Source of the DNA: Puniceicoccales bacterium
GTDB lineage: Bacteria; Verrucomicrobiota; Verrucomicrobiia; Opitutales; Oceanipulchritudinaceae
Direction of reading: 5' to 3'
DNA: 5,322 bases
Assembly: GCA_030595525.1 (NCBI GenBank)
Contig: JAUVDD010000137.1
Location: 1 to 5,322 of the forward strand
Shown: in pieces, positions 1 to 5,322 of the stretch
How the letters are laid out: every line of letters begins with the position of its first letter
How positions within the stretch are numbered: position 1 is the stretch's first letter
Program-made: the position numbers and the translations under genes
The notes under the pieces: model-generated
The model's input: only the letters and a program-made list of their open reading frames with translations
The model's database searches: none
What the model was told of the DNA's origin: nothing

Positions 1-1
1 C

Positions 2-703
2 CAAATCGCTGATAAGATCGTTCAGGAACTGGATGCATACCTCCAGTCCCCCGAGGGAATGGTCCTTCTGGATATAGTTCCTAAGGATCCATTCCTTCTT
101 ATGGATGGTTTGGAGGAACGGTTGCCGGTCGCACAAACCTCGAGCAAGAAAGATGAAGTTTTCCTTTGGGTGGAACAAGAAAACTCCCCCTTTGCCGAGG
201 AAGGACAGCAACAGGTATTCGATGCTTTGGCGCATTCTCTTGAAACCGCCCAGACAATACAACCCGACCTCGAAATGGAATTTACAGGGATCTCGGTCTT
301 CGCAAGCGCCAGCAAATTGGGGATTAAAAGTGAGATTCAGCGCCTGAACCTGTTAGGTATCATTCTGGTATTGTTGATATCCTTATTGGCGGTAAGAAGC
401 ATCGAGGCAATGGCCAGGATCGCTGCTGTCGTATTCATGGCATTGCTTGCAGCGGCAGCTACGGTGGTTTGCGTTTTTGATTCGGTTCATGTGATTGCCC
501 TTGTGATAGGAACCATCCTTACCGGAATTGCAGTGGATTATGGGTTTCATCTAATTCTAACTGAAGAGAATTGCCTGCCGGAAAAATCTACCCGGAAAGC
601 CGTCATTGCGGGGTCATTATCAAGTGCGCTTGGTTTCCTTGTCCTAATTGGCGCTCCTCTCCCATTTCTTAAACAAGTTGGGGTATTTGTCGGGGCGGGA
701 TAA
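2..703 (+). CDS. N-terminal open part of the MMPL exporter (5' partial, ends at premature TAA)
   Basis: Read from base 2, the frame gives 233 residues before the TAA. The 19 codons before the ATG at 59 are open and look like protein (QIADKIVQELDAY), so that ATG is an internal Met and not the start. Residues 1-114 are the end of a periplasmic loop. Hydrophobic helices follow at about 115-131, 138-159, 161-186 and 200-219, and a last one begins near 225. The third of these ends in the GIAVDYGFH motif, with the Asp-Tyr at 179-180 that is typical of the proton pathway in MMPL/RND transporters. The fragment stops in the middle of the sixth helix of the first half, so by itself it would be only half a transporter and is unlikely to work. 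It probably belongs to the operon that continues through the ligase. Confidence 0.75.
   Translation, partial: QIADKIVQELDAYLQSPEGMVLLDIVPKDPFLLMDGLEERLPVAQTSSKKDEVFLWVEQENSPFAEEGQQQVFDALAHSLETAQTIQPDLEMEFTGISVFASASKLGIKSEIQRLNLLGIILVLLISLLAVRSIEAMARIAAVVFMALLAAAATVVCVFDSVHVIALVIGTILTGIAVDYGFHLILTEENCLPEKSTRKAVIAGSLSSALGFLVLIGAPLPFLKQVGVFVGAG
701..703 (+). other. In-frame premature TAA inside the exporter's sixth helix
   Basis: The local reading is QVGVFVGAG-stop-IAALLVAIILRP. This is the usual Gly/Ala/Leu-rich last helix of an MMPL half, with the stop where a hydrophobic residue belongs. One base change from TTA (Leu) or TCA (Ser) would give TAA. The frame is the same before and after, so this is a substitution and not an indel. 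TAA also ends the exporter frame and the ligase in this window, so general reassignment of TAA is unlikely. The context after the stop (TAA ATT) is not a known readthrough signal. Confidence 0.85.
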
Positions 704-715
704 ATTGCAGCACTG

Positions 716-2227
716 TTGGTCGCTATTATTCTTCGCCCCGGAAGCTCTACTAAATTCCCGGTTCGAACCTGGAAGCTGCGTCCTCATTCGTTGCCCCTGT
801 GGCTGAGCCCGTTGTTACTTCTAATTATCCTACCTGGATTGCTTCAGTTAAAATGGGATAGCAACATCCATGACCTGGAGTATCCACTACCTCAGCTGAA
901 GGAAAAAGATAGTCGTATTCAAAGTACTGCTACCCCACTCGAAGAGAAATTCACCTATTTAGTTCATGCAGACGATATCCTGACTGCCAGAAACCTGCTG
1001 GCAGATATCGATCCCGAAGGAAACTACGATCATGCCGGACTTATACTGCCGGACTTCGAAACGGTTCTGACCACTCACGCAATATTCAATGATCTTTCCA
1101 CATTCAAGAAGGAGCTGTCTGAGAGATTGGAGGGAAAAGACTATTATGCCGAAGCGTTCGAACCGTTCTTTAAGGACTGGGAGAAATACAAAATTCTGGA
1201 TGTATCCAAAACTCTCTACATTGAGAGATTGTCGGAATTTTCCGCTAAACTTCCCGGTCCACTAAAGAACCTTGTTCACCTGGGAAAGAACTTCTCATGG
1301 TTCATGATCCTGACTGATGAAAAGATAGATATTTCTTCCTCTCCCAATATCCTTTTCCTGGATCAATCCAACATGTTATCGAGTGCCTTCGGACAGTACG
1401 CTAAAGTGATGTGGGTCTTTACGGGAGCATGCCTGATCGTCCTCTTCCTATCAGTCTGTCTCTACTTCGGAATTCGTTCTGGAATACCGGCTTTATTGGT
1501 ACCAACCTTCGCTATCCTGATCGCTTTTGGCTTGATCGGTTACTTTCACGGAAATGTGGGCCTGTTTCATTTGATCGGTGCTCTTCTGGCATTTTGCATC
1601 AGTTTGGACTATGGATTGTTTGCAGTAACTTCATACAAGGCAGGCAAGAAATTACCAAAATCAATTACCATATCCAGTATCACAACAATTGCAGTGTTTG
1701 GAATACTGGCAACCAGTCAAATCCCTGCGATCCAGCAGTTGGCCACCACCATTCTTCTGATACTGGCGAGCACAATTCTTGTGATTCTGCTACGCTGGCC
1801 ATTTCAAAAACCAGGAATTGCTTCATCATTCGAATTAATTCCACACGGACCGGTCGCTCGTATGGTGGAAAGCATTCTACATGTCGATGACAAGCACATC
1901 CGGGCCCTCTGTAATCCGCATGTTCATCAATCAATGCCGACCGAATGCCTGATTGAGGCCATGGCACAATGTGCAGCATTATTGTTAGCGGAAAACAATT
2001 CAACTGGCATTCCCAGAACCGGTATGCTTGTTGTTGTGCAAAACAGTAATATGCCAGGAAAACTGATTCACTTGGACCAGCAGGTGACAGCATCTGTTGA
2101 ACTTCGTTCAGAAGCAAAGGATGGATTGGTACAGTTTTCCGGAAGTTGTACGGATCAGGACGATAACCTCCTGACTGAAGCACAATTTTCCATTTTCATC
2201 CCACCTGTAGATTTTCAATCTGATTAA
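716..2227 (+). CDS. C-terminal open part: second MMPL half fused to an ApeP/FabZ-like dehydratase domain
   Basis: This 503-residue open stretch can start only at a TTG (716). The first in-frame ATG is much later, at 1304, so independent translation is doubtful. A membrane helix at about 26-45 is followed by a periplasmic loop to about 228, then helices near 230-252, 255-276, 280-305, 317-335 and 338-362. The ISLDYGLFA motif has its Asp-Tyr at 298-299. The dehydratase domain spans about 370-495, with the expected catalytic His in LIPHGP (H377) and catalytic Glu in LIEAMAQ (E414). Because no start codon lies just before the domain, the transporter and dehydratase are one polypeptide. A GC-rich GGGGCGGG at 692-699 is too far from 716 to be a convincing ribosome binding site. 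The gene ends three bases before the ligase start, which points to translational coupling. Confidence 0.75.
   Translation: MVAIILRPGSSTKFPVRTWKLRPHSLPLWLSPLLLLIILPGLLQLKWDSNIHDLEYPLPQLKEKDSRIQSTATPLEEKFTYLVHADDILTARNLLADIDPEGNYDHAGLILPDFETVLTTHAIFNDLSTFKKELSERLEGKDYYAEAFEPFFKDWEKYKILDVSKTLYIERLSEFSAKLPGPLKNLVHLGKNFSWFMILTDEKIDISSSPNILFLDQSNMLSSAFGQYAKVMWVFTGACLIVLFLSVCLYFGIRSGIPALLVPTFAILIAFGLIGYFHGNVGLFHLIGALLAFCISLDYGLFAVTSYKAGKKLPKSITISSITTIAVFGILATSQIPAIQQLATTILLILASTILVILLRWPFQKPGIASSFELIPHGPVARMVESILHVDDKHIRALCNPHVHQSMPTECLIEAMAQCAALLLAENNSTGIPRTGMLVVVQNSNMPGKLIHLDQQVTASVELRSEAKDGLVQFSGSCTDQDDNLLTEAQFSIFIPPVDFQSD
1823..2212 (+). other. Hotdog 3-hydroxyacyl-ACP dehydratase domain (ApeP/FabZ-like) at the exporter C-terminus
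   Basis: The domain begins SFELIPHGPVARMVESIL, matching the LxPHRxPMxxxD opening of FabZ and ApeP-type dehydratases, where the His is catalytic. It continues to CLIEAMAQCAALL, where the Glu corresponds to the second catalytic residue of FabZ. The HFPG...FPG loop of housekeeping FabZ is missing (HQSMPTE stands in its place), which fits the ApeP-type dehydratases of aryl polyene clusters better than primary fatty-acid synthesis. The predicted role is removal of water from 3-hydroxyacyl-ACP during polyene chain growth. Lying after the last helix, it should face the cytoplasm, where carrier-protein substrates are. Both catalytic residues are present, so the domain looks active if it is translated. 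Confidence 0.75.
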
Positions 2228-2230
2228 ATA

Positions 2231-3601
2231 ATGGGAGAGCGGGTCTACAGTCATTGGTTAAACACCGTAGCCAGTAATCCGGATTCAATCGCTGTCTCGG
2301 ATATTGGATCCGGACAAGAGTCGACTTTCGGTAGCATTCAGGATGCCGTATCCCGGAAGATTAAGGAATTGCAAAGGAAAGGTAATCTTCGCAATCGTGT
2401 CGTTGCAATTCAACTACAGAACTCTTCTGATTGGTTGGCTATCTTCCTGGCCTGCCAGGCGATGAACGCCATCGCACTACCGATCGATCCAGATGTCCCC
2501 ACTGAATCCGTCAAGTCGATCATAACTCAGCTCCGGGTATCGGCAATTTGGACAAGTAACGGATTCGAGCTTCTGGAATCCGGATCTATCAGGGAACTTG
2601 CCTGTCTGATAAAATTGACTTCCGGCTCAACCGGCAAACCGAGGCCGTTGTTTTTTGATGACGAACAAATGCTGGCCGATGGTGAGAATGTAACCAGGAC
2701 AATGGGCATCCAGACGTCCGATTCCAATTTGGCGACTATTCCATTCGGACATTCATACGGGCTGGGAAATCTTGTCATGCCCTGCATCATGAAGGGATGT
2801 GCCATTCATATCTGTACGGACCCATTCCCACACACAATTACAGCGACTGTTAAGGACTGCCAGACAACCGTCTATCCGACTGTTCCAGCAATCCTGAAGG
2901 CACTTATTCGATCAGAAGTGAATCCATCTGATATTGAAACTCTTCGATTGTGGATTTCGGCTGGAAGCCTGCTTGATGCCGGCGTTGCTTCACAATTTGA
3001 GAAGACTTTTGGTAGGAGGGTTCACAATTTTTATGGTTCGTCTGAGACTGGAGGGATCGCCTATGACAAATCTGGTGATGATACGCTTTCAGGTAGATCT
3101 GTGGGTAAACCACTTGCAGGTGTCACAGTATCCGTCAGTAAATCGAATCGATTACTCGTGAAGAGCAAGGCGGTTTTCAGTCGCCACAATCCCAGAACCT
3201 CAGACAAACAAGGGAGCTTTCTTCTTCCAGATCTGGCGGGGATTCTCACCGATGGATTAATCCGCTTAGACGGCCGTCGGGCGAGAATTGTTAAACTCTC
3301 GGGCAAGCGCCTTTCCCTCGCTGAAGTAGAGAAAGCTCTCCTGAATATCCCGGGCATTGATGCCTGTTTTGTTGACGAATATAGGGATTCCAATGGAAGG
3401 ACACGAGTTGGATCAGTTATTGTCTCGAGTACGGATCATGAAAACATCCAATCCTCTCTTAAATCCACTCTGGCTTCATGGAAAATCCCGACCCGGTGGA
3501 TTCGGTTGGACCAGTTGCCGACCAACGCACGTGGAAAAGTAGATCGATCAGGCATGCAGGAACTAATTCGCTCCGGAAAAACTAACCCGGAAAGACCGTA
3601 A
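2231..3601 (+). CDS. AMP-forming acyl/aryl ligase (ANL superfamily, ApeH/XanA2-like)
   Basis: This complete 456-residue protein carries the core motifs of adenylate-forming enzymes: the phosphate-binding loop LTSGSTGKPR (129-138), the A4 region PFGHSYGLGN (171-180), A5 NFYGSSETGG (266-275, with the Glu-Thr pair at 272-273), the ribose-binding Asp in LLPDL (D334), the hinge and A8 stretch GRRARIVKLSGKR (348-360), and A10 NARGKVDR with the catalytic Lys at 436. It is shorter than typical acyl-CoA synthetases of 500 or more residues but matches the compact ligases of aryl polyene and xanthomonadin clusters. The likely role is to activate an aryl or fatty acid with ATP and pass it to a carrier protein or CoA; with a chorismatase next door, a hydroxybenzoate is the best guess. 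The ATG lies three bases after the exporter-dehydratase stop with no Shine-Dalgarno, so translation is probably coupled. Its 3' end overlaps the convergent chorismatase by 20 bases. The exact substrate cannot be read from the sequence. Confidence 0.88.
   Translation: MGERVYSHWLNTVASNPDSIAVSDIGSGQESTFGSIQDAVSRKIKELQRKGNLRNRVVAIQLQNSSDWLAIFLACQAMNAIALPIDPDVPTESVKSIITQLRVSAIWTSNGFELLESGSIRELACLIKLTSGSTGKPRPLFFDDEQMLADGENVTRTMGIQTSDSNLATIPFGHSYGLGNLVMPCIMKGCAIHICTDPFPHTITATVKDCQTTVYPTVPAILKALIRSEVNPSDIETLRLWISAGSLLDAGVASQFEKTFGRRVHNFYGSSETGGIAYDKSGDDTLSGRSVGKPLAGVTVSVSKSNRLLVKSKAVFSRHNPRTSDKQGSFLLPDLAGILTDGLIRLDGRRARIVKLSGKRLSLAEVEKALLNIPGIDACFVDEYRDSNGRTRVGSVIVSSTDHENIQSSLKSTLASWKIPTRWIRLDQLPTNARGKVDRSGMQELIRSGKTNPERP
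3582..3601. other. 20-base tail-to-tail overlap of ligase and chorismatase genes
   Basis: The ligase stop (TAA, 3599-3601) lies inside the last codons of the chorismatase, whose TAG is the reverse complement of 3582-3584. Both protein ends are coding here, so there is no room for a separate intrinsic terminator, and none is seen nearby. Transcripts from the two strands would be expected to run into each other. Confidence 0.85.
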
Positions 3602-4571
3602 GCTCGATCTCCACTTCAAGATCCTCGCGACAAATATCCCCCTCAACTACCGTCAGGGTATCCCCGATTCCCATAACCGGATGCATCTTATCCAAGAATC
3701 CTTTTAAGTCTTCCTTGTCCCGAAGAAATGCCATGAAGTGACGATATCTTCCAGAACTACATTCGGCCAACGCCAATCCACATTTACTCAAGATAAGGTC
3801 GATGTTGTTCAGGGTCACGTCCATCTGTGTTGAAAAATCACCCTTGTGCTGAGTTTCACAGCCTTTGATGGAGGCCGTTCCGGAAACAAAAATCCATTCC
3901 GCCTGGTTATTGTCATTAAATCGACTGGCTCGGGCAAAGGCTGGCGCACGGGGACCGTATTCGGATGGATACAAGTATGCAGGTGTTTGCTCCGGGTTTT
4001 CCCAGTTCTCAACCGGTGAAGAGGTGGCAATAAATACGACTGTCAGTTTATCTGTATCACAGCCTGTAGCGGATGCAGCTGGGAAATGCCAGGGACTCTC
4101 TTCTCCATAGAATTCGGCAAAAGCCTTCGACCGACCACTGCAAAACAATTTGTAGTTCTCCAATAACCCGAAACGGATCTCATTGATCCCTGGCACATAG
4201 TTCCAAATCCGGCAAATGGATCGCTCCCCAACGGCTTTCAGCATCTCCAGATAGAGCTGGTGCGACTTTGATTCAAGGGTCTCCGGACGGATGGATATCT
4301 GTGCGGTTCCGATTAGAAACTCAGGATTTTCATGTAATTTGAAGTTTCCGGACAGTCTTTCTGAACATTCACATATTCCCATTCTGAGGAATTTTTCTCC
4401 CGTGAGGAGGGGCTGGCCCGTGGAAATATGGTCTGATGCCAGGTCTTCTTGATCAACCTGTGAATTTGCCGAAAAATGAAACCTACTCAAAAAACTATCA
4501 CGAGAAAGCACCCAACTGGCACTATCTCGTGATTTGGAAATCTTGTCTTGTATGTCTACGTCGGACGGCAT
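3582..4571 (-). CDS. Chorismatase of the FkbO/Hyg5/XanB2 family (hydroxybenzoate-type starter synthase)
   Basis: This complete 329-residue protein shows the signature blocks of the chorismatase family: RIWNYVPGIN (121-130), YKLFCSGRSKAF (140-151), PAASATG (164-170), YPSEYGPRAPAFARAS (201-216), FVSGTASIKGCETQHKGD (228-245) and a C-terminal CREDLEVEIE (314-323), which holds the glutamate expected to act in catalysis. The family removes pyruvate from chorismate: FkbO gives a dihydroxycyclohexadiene acid, Hyg5 gives 3-hydroxybenzoate, and XanB2 gives 3- and 4-hydroxybenzoate. XanB2 supplies the aryl head group of xanthomonadin, so a starter-unit role fits the neighbouring ligase and dehydratase. 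The fold resembles YjgF/trimeric chorismate mutase-like proteins and the enzyme is cytosolic. No Shine-Dalgarno precedes the ATG, but it is the only reasonable start: the upstream frame closes within about 20 codons and has no other ATG. The stop is TAG. The gene reads against the ligase and away from the radical SAM gene. Confidence 0.9.
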   Translation of the reverse strand: MPSDVDIQDKISKSRDSASWVLSRDSFLSRFHFSANSQVDQEDLASDHISTGQPLLTGEKFLRMGICECSERLSGNFKLHENPEFLIGTAQISIRPETLESKSHQLYLEMLKAVGERSICRIWNYVPGINEIRFGLLENYKLFCSGRSKAFAEFYGEESPWHFPAASATGCDTDKLTVVFIATSSPVENWENPEQTPAYLYPSEYGPRAPAFARASRFNDNNQAEWIFVSGTASIKGCETQHKGDFSTQMDVTLNNIDLILSKCGLALAECSSGRYRHFMAFLRDKEDLKGFLDKMHPVMGIGDTLTVVEGDICREDLEVEIELTVFPG

Positions 4572-4695
4572 CTTGGCTATTATGACGTAGGAAGAACTCC
4601 CAGCATTACAAGAATATCTTTATGCAGATAGCGAATTCAGGTCATAAATCACAATTTCTATAAATGAACTTATTGAACACTTCACTTACCCACCC

Positions 4696-4710
4696 CGATA
4701 GTCTTTATCG
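4696..4710. repeat. Small inverted repeat, 5-base arms
   Basis: CGATA-GTCTT-TATCG has perfect 5-base arms around a 5-base loop and lies about 40 bases before the radical SAM start. It could be a regulator binding site, as it overlaps the weak GATAGT -10 candidate. The arms are short enough for chance in AT-rich DNA. Confidence 0.25.
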
Positions 4711-4726
4711 TTGACTGATTAGTTAA
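4711..4726. repeat. Imperfect palindrome next to the inverted repeat
   Basis: TTGACT-GATT-AGTTAA has 6-base arms with one mismatch and directly abuts the CGATA/TATCG repeat. Two adjacent dyads 20-50 bases before a start codon could form an operator, but no known regulator motif is recognised. Confidence 0.22.
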
Positions 4727-4747
4727 AGCCCCCGATTTCAAATTAAG

Positions 4748-5322
4748 ATGCCACCCAAGATTTCCAAAGTGTTGTTGGTGAGTGCCAACAGGATGACCAA
4801 TCCTTATCCGGTCTTCCCTCTTGGGCTAGCATACGTGCAGGCATCCTTGGAAAAGAACGGCTACTCGGTCAAAATCTGGGACCAGCTCCTGCATTCCAAT
4901 GAAGAATTGAAGCAGGATCTGAACTGGGCTGATGTCATCGGCATATCCCTACGAAATATCGACAACGTCTCCTCCAGCAGTCCGGTCGGTTATCTGGATG
5001 AGTATGCAACCTTGTTGAACCAGATTCGTGGTGACTGCAAAGCTCCCATAGTGGTCGGGGGATCGGCCTTTTCCATTTTCCCTGAAGAGATTCTGGAGAT
5101 GCTGGATCTGGATTGGGGCATCCAGGGCGAAGCGGAGTCCGCTTTTGTAAAGCTTCTCGATTCATGGAATCAGGGCACCTCGACCAAGGACATTCCCGGG
5201 CTCCTCTATAGAAATCAGACCGGGAAAATCGTTTCAAACCCACCGACTCTGATTCCGTCAAGTGAGATCCCTTCTCCCCGGCCAGATCCGGAACTGATCC
5301 GTTCCTACCTGCAAAATGGGGG
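4748..5322 (+). CDS. B12-binding radical SAM protein, N-terminal part (3' end outside window)
   Basis: The frame from the ATG at 4748 is open to the right edge, giving 191 full codons. The N-terminus KVLLVSANRMTNPYPVFPLG followed by LAYVQASLEKNGYSVKIWD is the start of a cobalamin-binding domain as found before radical SAM domains. Next come ADVIGISLRNIDN (about 66-78), IVVGGSAFSIFPEEIL (about 103-118) and GIQGEAE (about 126-132), which follow the usual strand and helix order of that fold and resemble the B12-binding/radical SAM group often annotated as lipid biosynthesis proteins. The classic DxHxxG cobalamin motif is absent, which is common in this group. The CxxxCxxC cluster motif should lie beyond the edge and cannot be checked here. 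Such enzymes act through a 5'-deoxyadenosyl radical and cobalamin, often as methylases. The gene is divergent from the chorismatase. No Shine-Dalgarno is visible before the start; MPPKISKVLLVS is a natural beginning for the domain. Confidence 0.82.
   Translation, partial: MPPKISKVLLVSANRMTNPYPVFPLGLAYVQASLEKNGYSVKIWDQLLHSNEELKQDLNWADVIGISLRNIDNVSSSSPVGYLDEYATLLNQIRGDCKAPIVVGGSAFSIFPEEILEMLDLDWGIQGEAESAFVKLLDSWNQGTSTKDIPGLLYRNQTGKIVSNPPTLIPSSEIPSPRPDPELIRSYLQNG

Larger units (their letters stand above)
2..2227 (+). pseudogene. MMPL-family lipid/pigment exporter fused to a dehydratase domain, interrupted by one in-frame stop; 5' end outside window
   Basis: One reading frame stays open from the left edge to the TAA at 2225-2227 except for a TAA at 701-703. 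The protein on both sides of that stop is a single continuous MMPL/RND-type transporter: the end of the first periplasmic loop, five helices of the first half, a linker, then a complete second half with its own helix, periplasmic loop and five more helices. Both halves carry the Asp-Tyr pair in the fourth helix (GIAVDYGFH and ISLDYGLFA) expected of proton-coupled MMPL proteins. After the last helix, about ten linker residues lead into a hotdog dehydratase domain. Exporters of this family sit in aryl polyene and xanthomonadin clusters and are thought to move the finished lipid across the inner membrane. The missing N-terminus (first helix and much of the first periplasmic loop, perhaps 150-200 residues) lies upstream. 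Either this is a recent pseudogene or the stop is a sequencing or assembly error; the rest of the frame looks undamaged. Confidence 0.8.
4572..4747. promoter_or_regulatory. Divergent intergenic region, likely promoters for the chorismatase and the radical SAM gene
   Basis: This 176-base, AT-rich gap separates two genes that point away from each other, so at least one promoter on each strand is expected. No strong sigma-70 promoter stands out. Weak candidates on the plus strand are TTGAAC (4673-4678) with GATAGT (4697-4702) at an 18-base spacing, and TTGACT (4711-4716), which lacks a good -10 partner. On the minus strand a TATAGA (reverse complement of 4657-4662) could be a -10 element. No open frame of note, RNA gene or terminator is visible. 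Confidence 0.4.

Noticed and set aside
59..61. ATG as the start of the exporter gene
   Set aside because: The frame is open and protein-like for 19 codons before it to the window edge, and an MMPL protein needs a first helix and periplasmic loop upstream.
701..703. TAA read as a recoded sense codon or programmed readthrough site
   Set aside because: TAA ends the exporter frame and the ligase in this window, it is not a selenocysteine or pyrrolysine codon, and the following bases do not form a known readthrough context.
1860..1866. Internal ATG as a separate start for the dehydratase
   Set aside because: This ATG (1862) falls after the catalytic His, so a protein starting here would lack an essential residue.
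1411..1890. 159-codon open frame on the plus strand in another frame
   Set aside because: It overlaps the membrane helices of the exporter, and its own translation is rich in Arg, Ser, His and Cys without domain features.
1680..2183. 167-codon open frame on the minus strand
   Set aside because: It lies opposite the conserved second transporter half and dehydratase domain, and its translation shows no recognisable motifs.
4935..5261. 108-codon open frame on the minus strand
   Set aside because: It is opposite the B12-binding domain, which has clear family motifs, and its translation is low-complexity Arg/Pro/Ser-rich.
1..5322. tRNA, rRNA, CRISPR array, insertion sequence or attachment site
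   Set aside because: Nearly all bases are accounted for by coding sequence, and neither regular repeats, transposase motifs nor terminal inverted repeats were seen.

Overview
The window holds part of a lipid or pigment biosynthesis locus. It resembles the aryl polyene, xanthomonadin and dialkylresorcinol type of gene cluster, in which a shikimate-derived aryl acid is activated, extended by fatty-acid-like enzymes and moved by an MMPL-family exporter. Nothing here fixes the taxon. The Gram-negative type of pathway, mid-range base composition and lack of clear Shine-Dalgarno sequences would suit a Verrucomicrobiota-, Planctomycetota- or Bacteroidota-like bacterium, but this is a weak inference.

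Layout from left to right. (1) On the plus strand, a 5'-truncated MMPL/RND-type exporter reading frame runs from the left edge to 2227. It carries one in-frame TAA at 701-703, inside the last membrane helix of the first transporter half. Its C-terminus is fused without an internal start codon to a hotdog 3-hydroxyacyl-ACP dehydratase domain like ApeP/FabZ. (2) Three bases later, on the same strand, lies a short ANL-family AMP-forming acyl/aryl ligase (2231-3601) like ApeH/XanA2. (3) On the minus strand (3582-4571) lies a chorismatase of the FkbO/Hyg5/XanB2 family, which meets the ligase tail to tail with a 20-base overlap. (4) A 176-base divergent intergenic region holds small inverted repeats. 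(5) On the plus strand from 4748 and cut by the right edge is the N-terminal B12-binding part of a B12-dependent radical SAM protein.

Proposed joint function (inference): the chorismatase makes a hydroxybenzoate (or related) starter from chorismate, the ligase activates it and loads it on an acyl carrier protein, the fused dehydratase works in each chain-extension cycle, and the MMPL portion exports the lipid or moves it to the outer membrane. The B12/radical SAM protein may tailor the chain, for example by C-methylation or another radical step. Ketosynthases, ketoreductase and carrier proteins are not in the window and would be expected just outside it.

The points most worth a second look are the in-frame stop in the exporter, the exporter-dehydratase fusion, and the pairing of a chorismatase-fed aryl-lipid cluster with a divergent B12 radical SAM enzyme.
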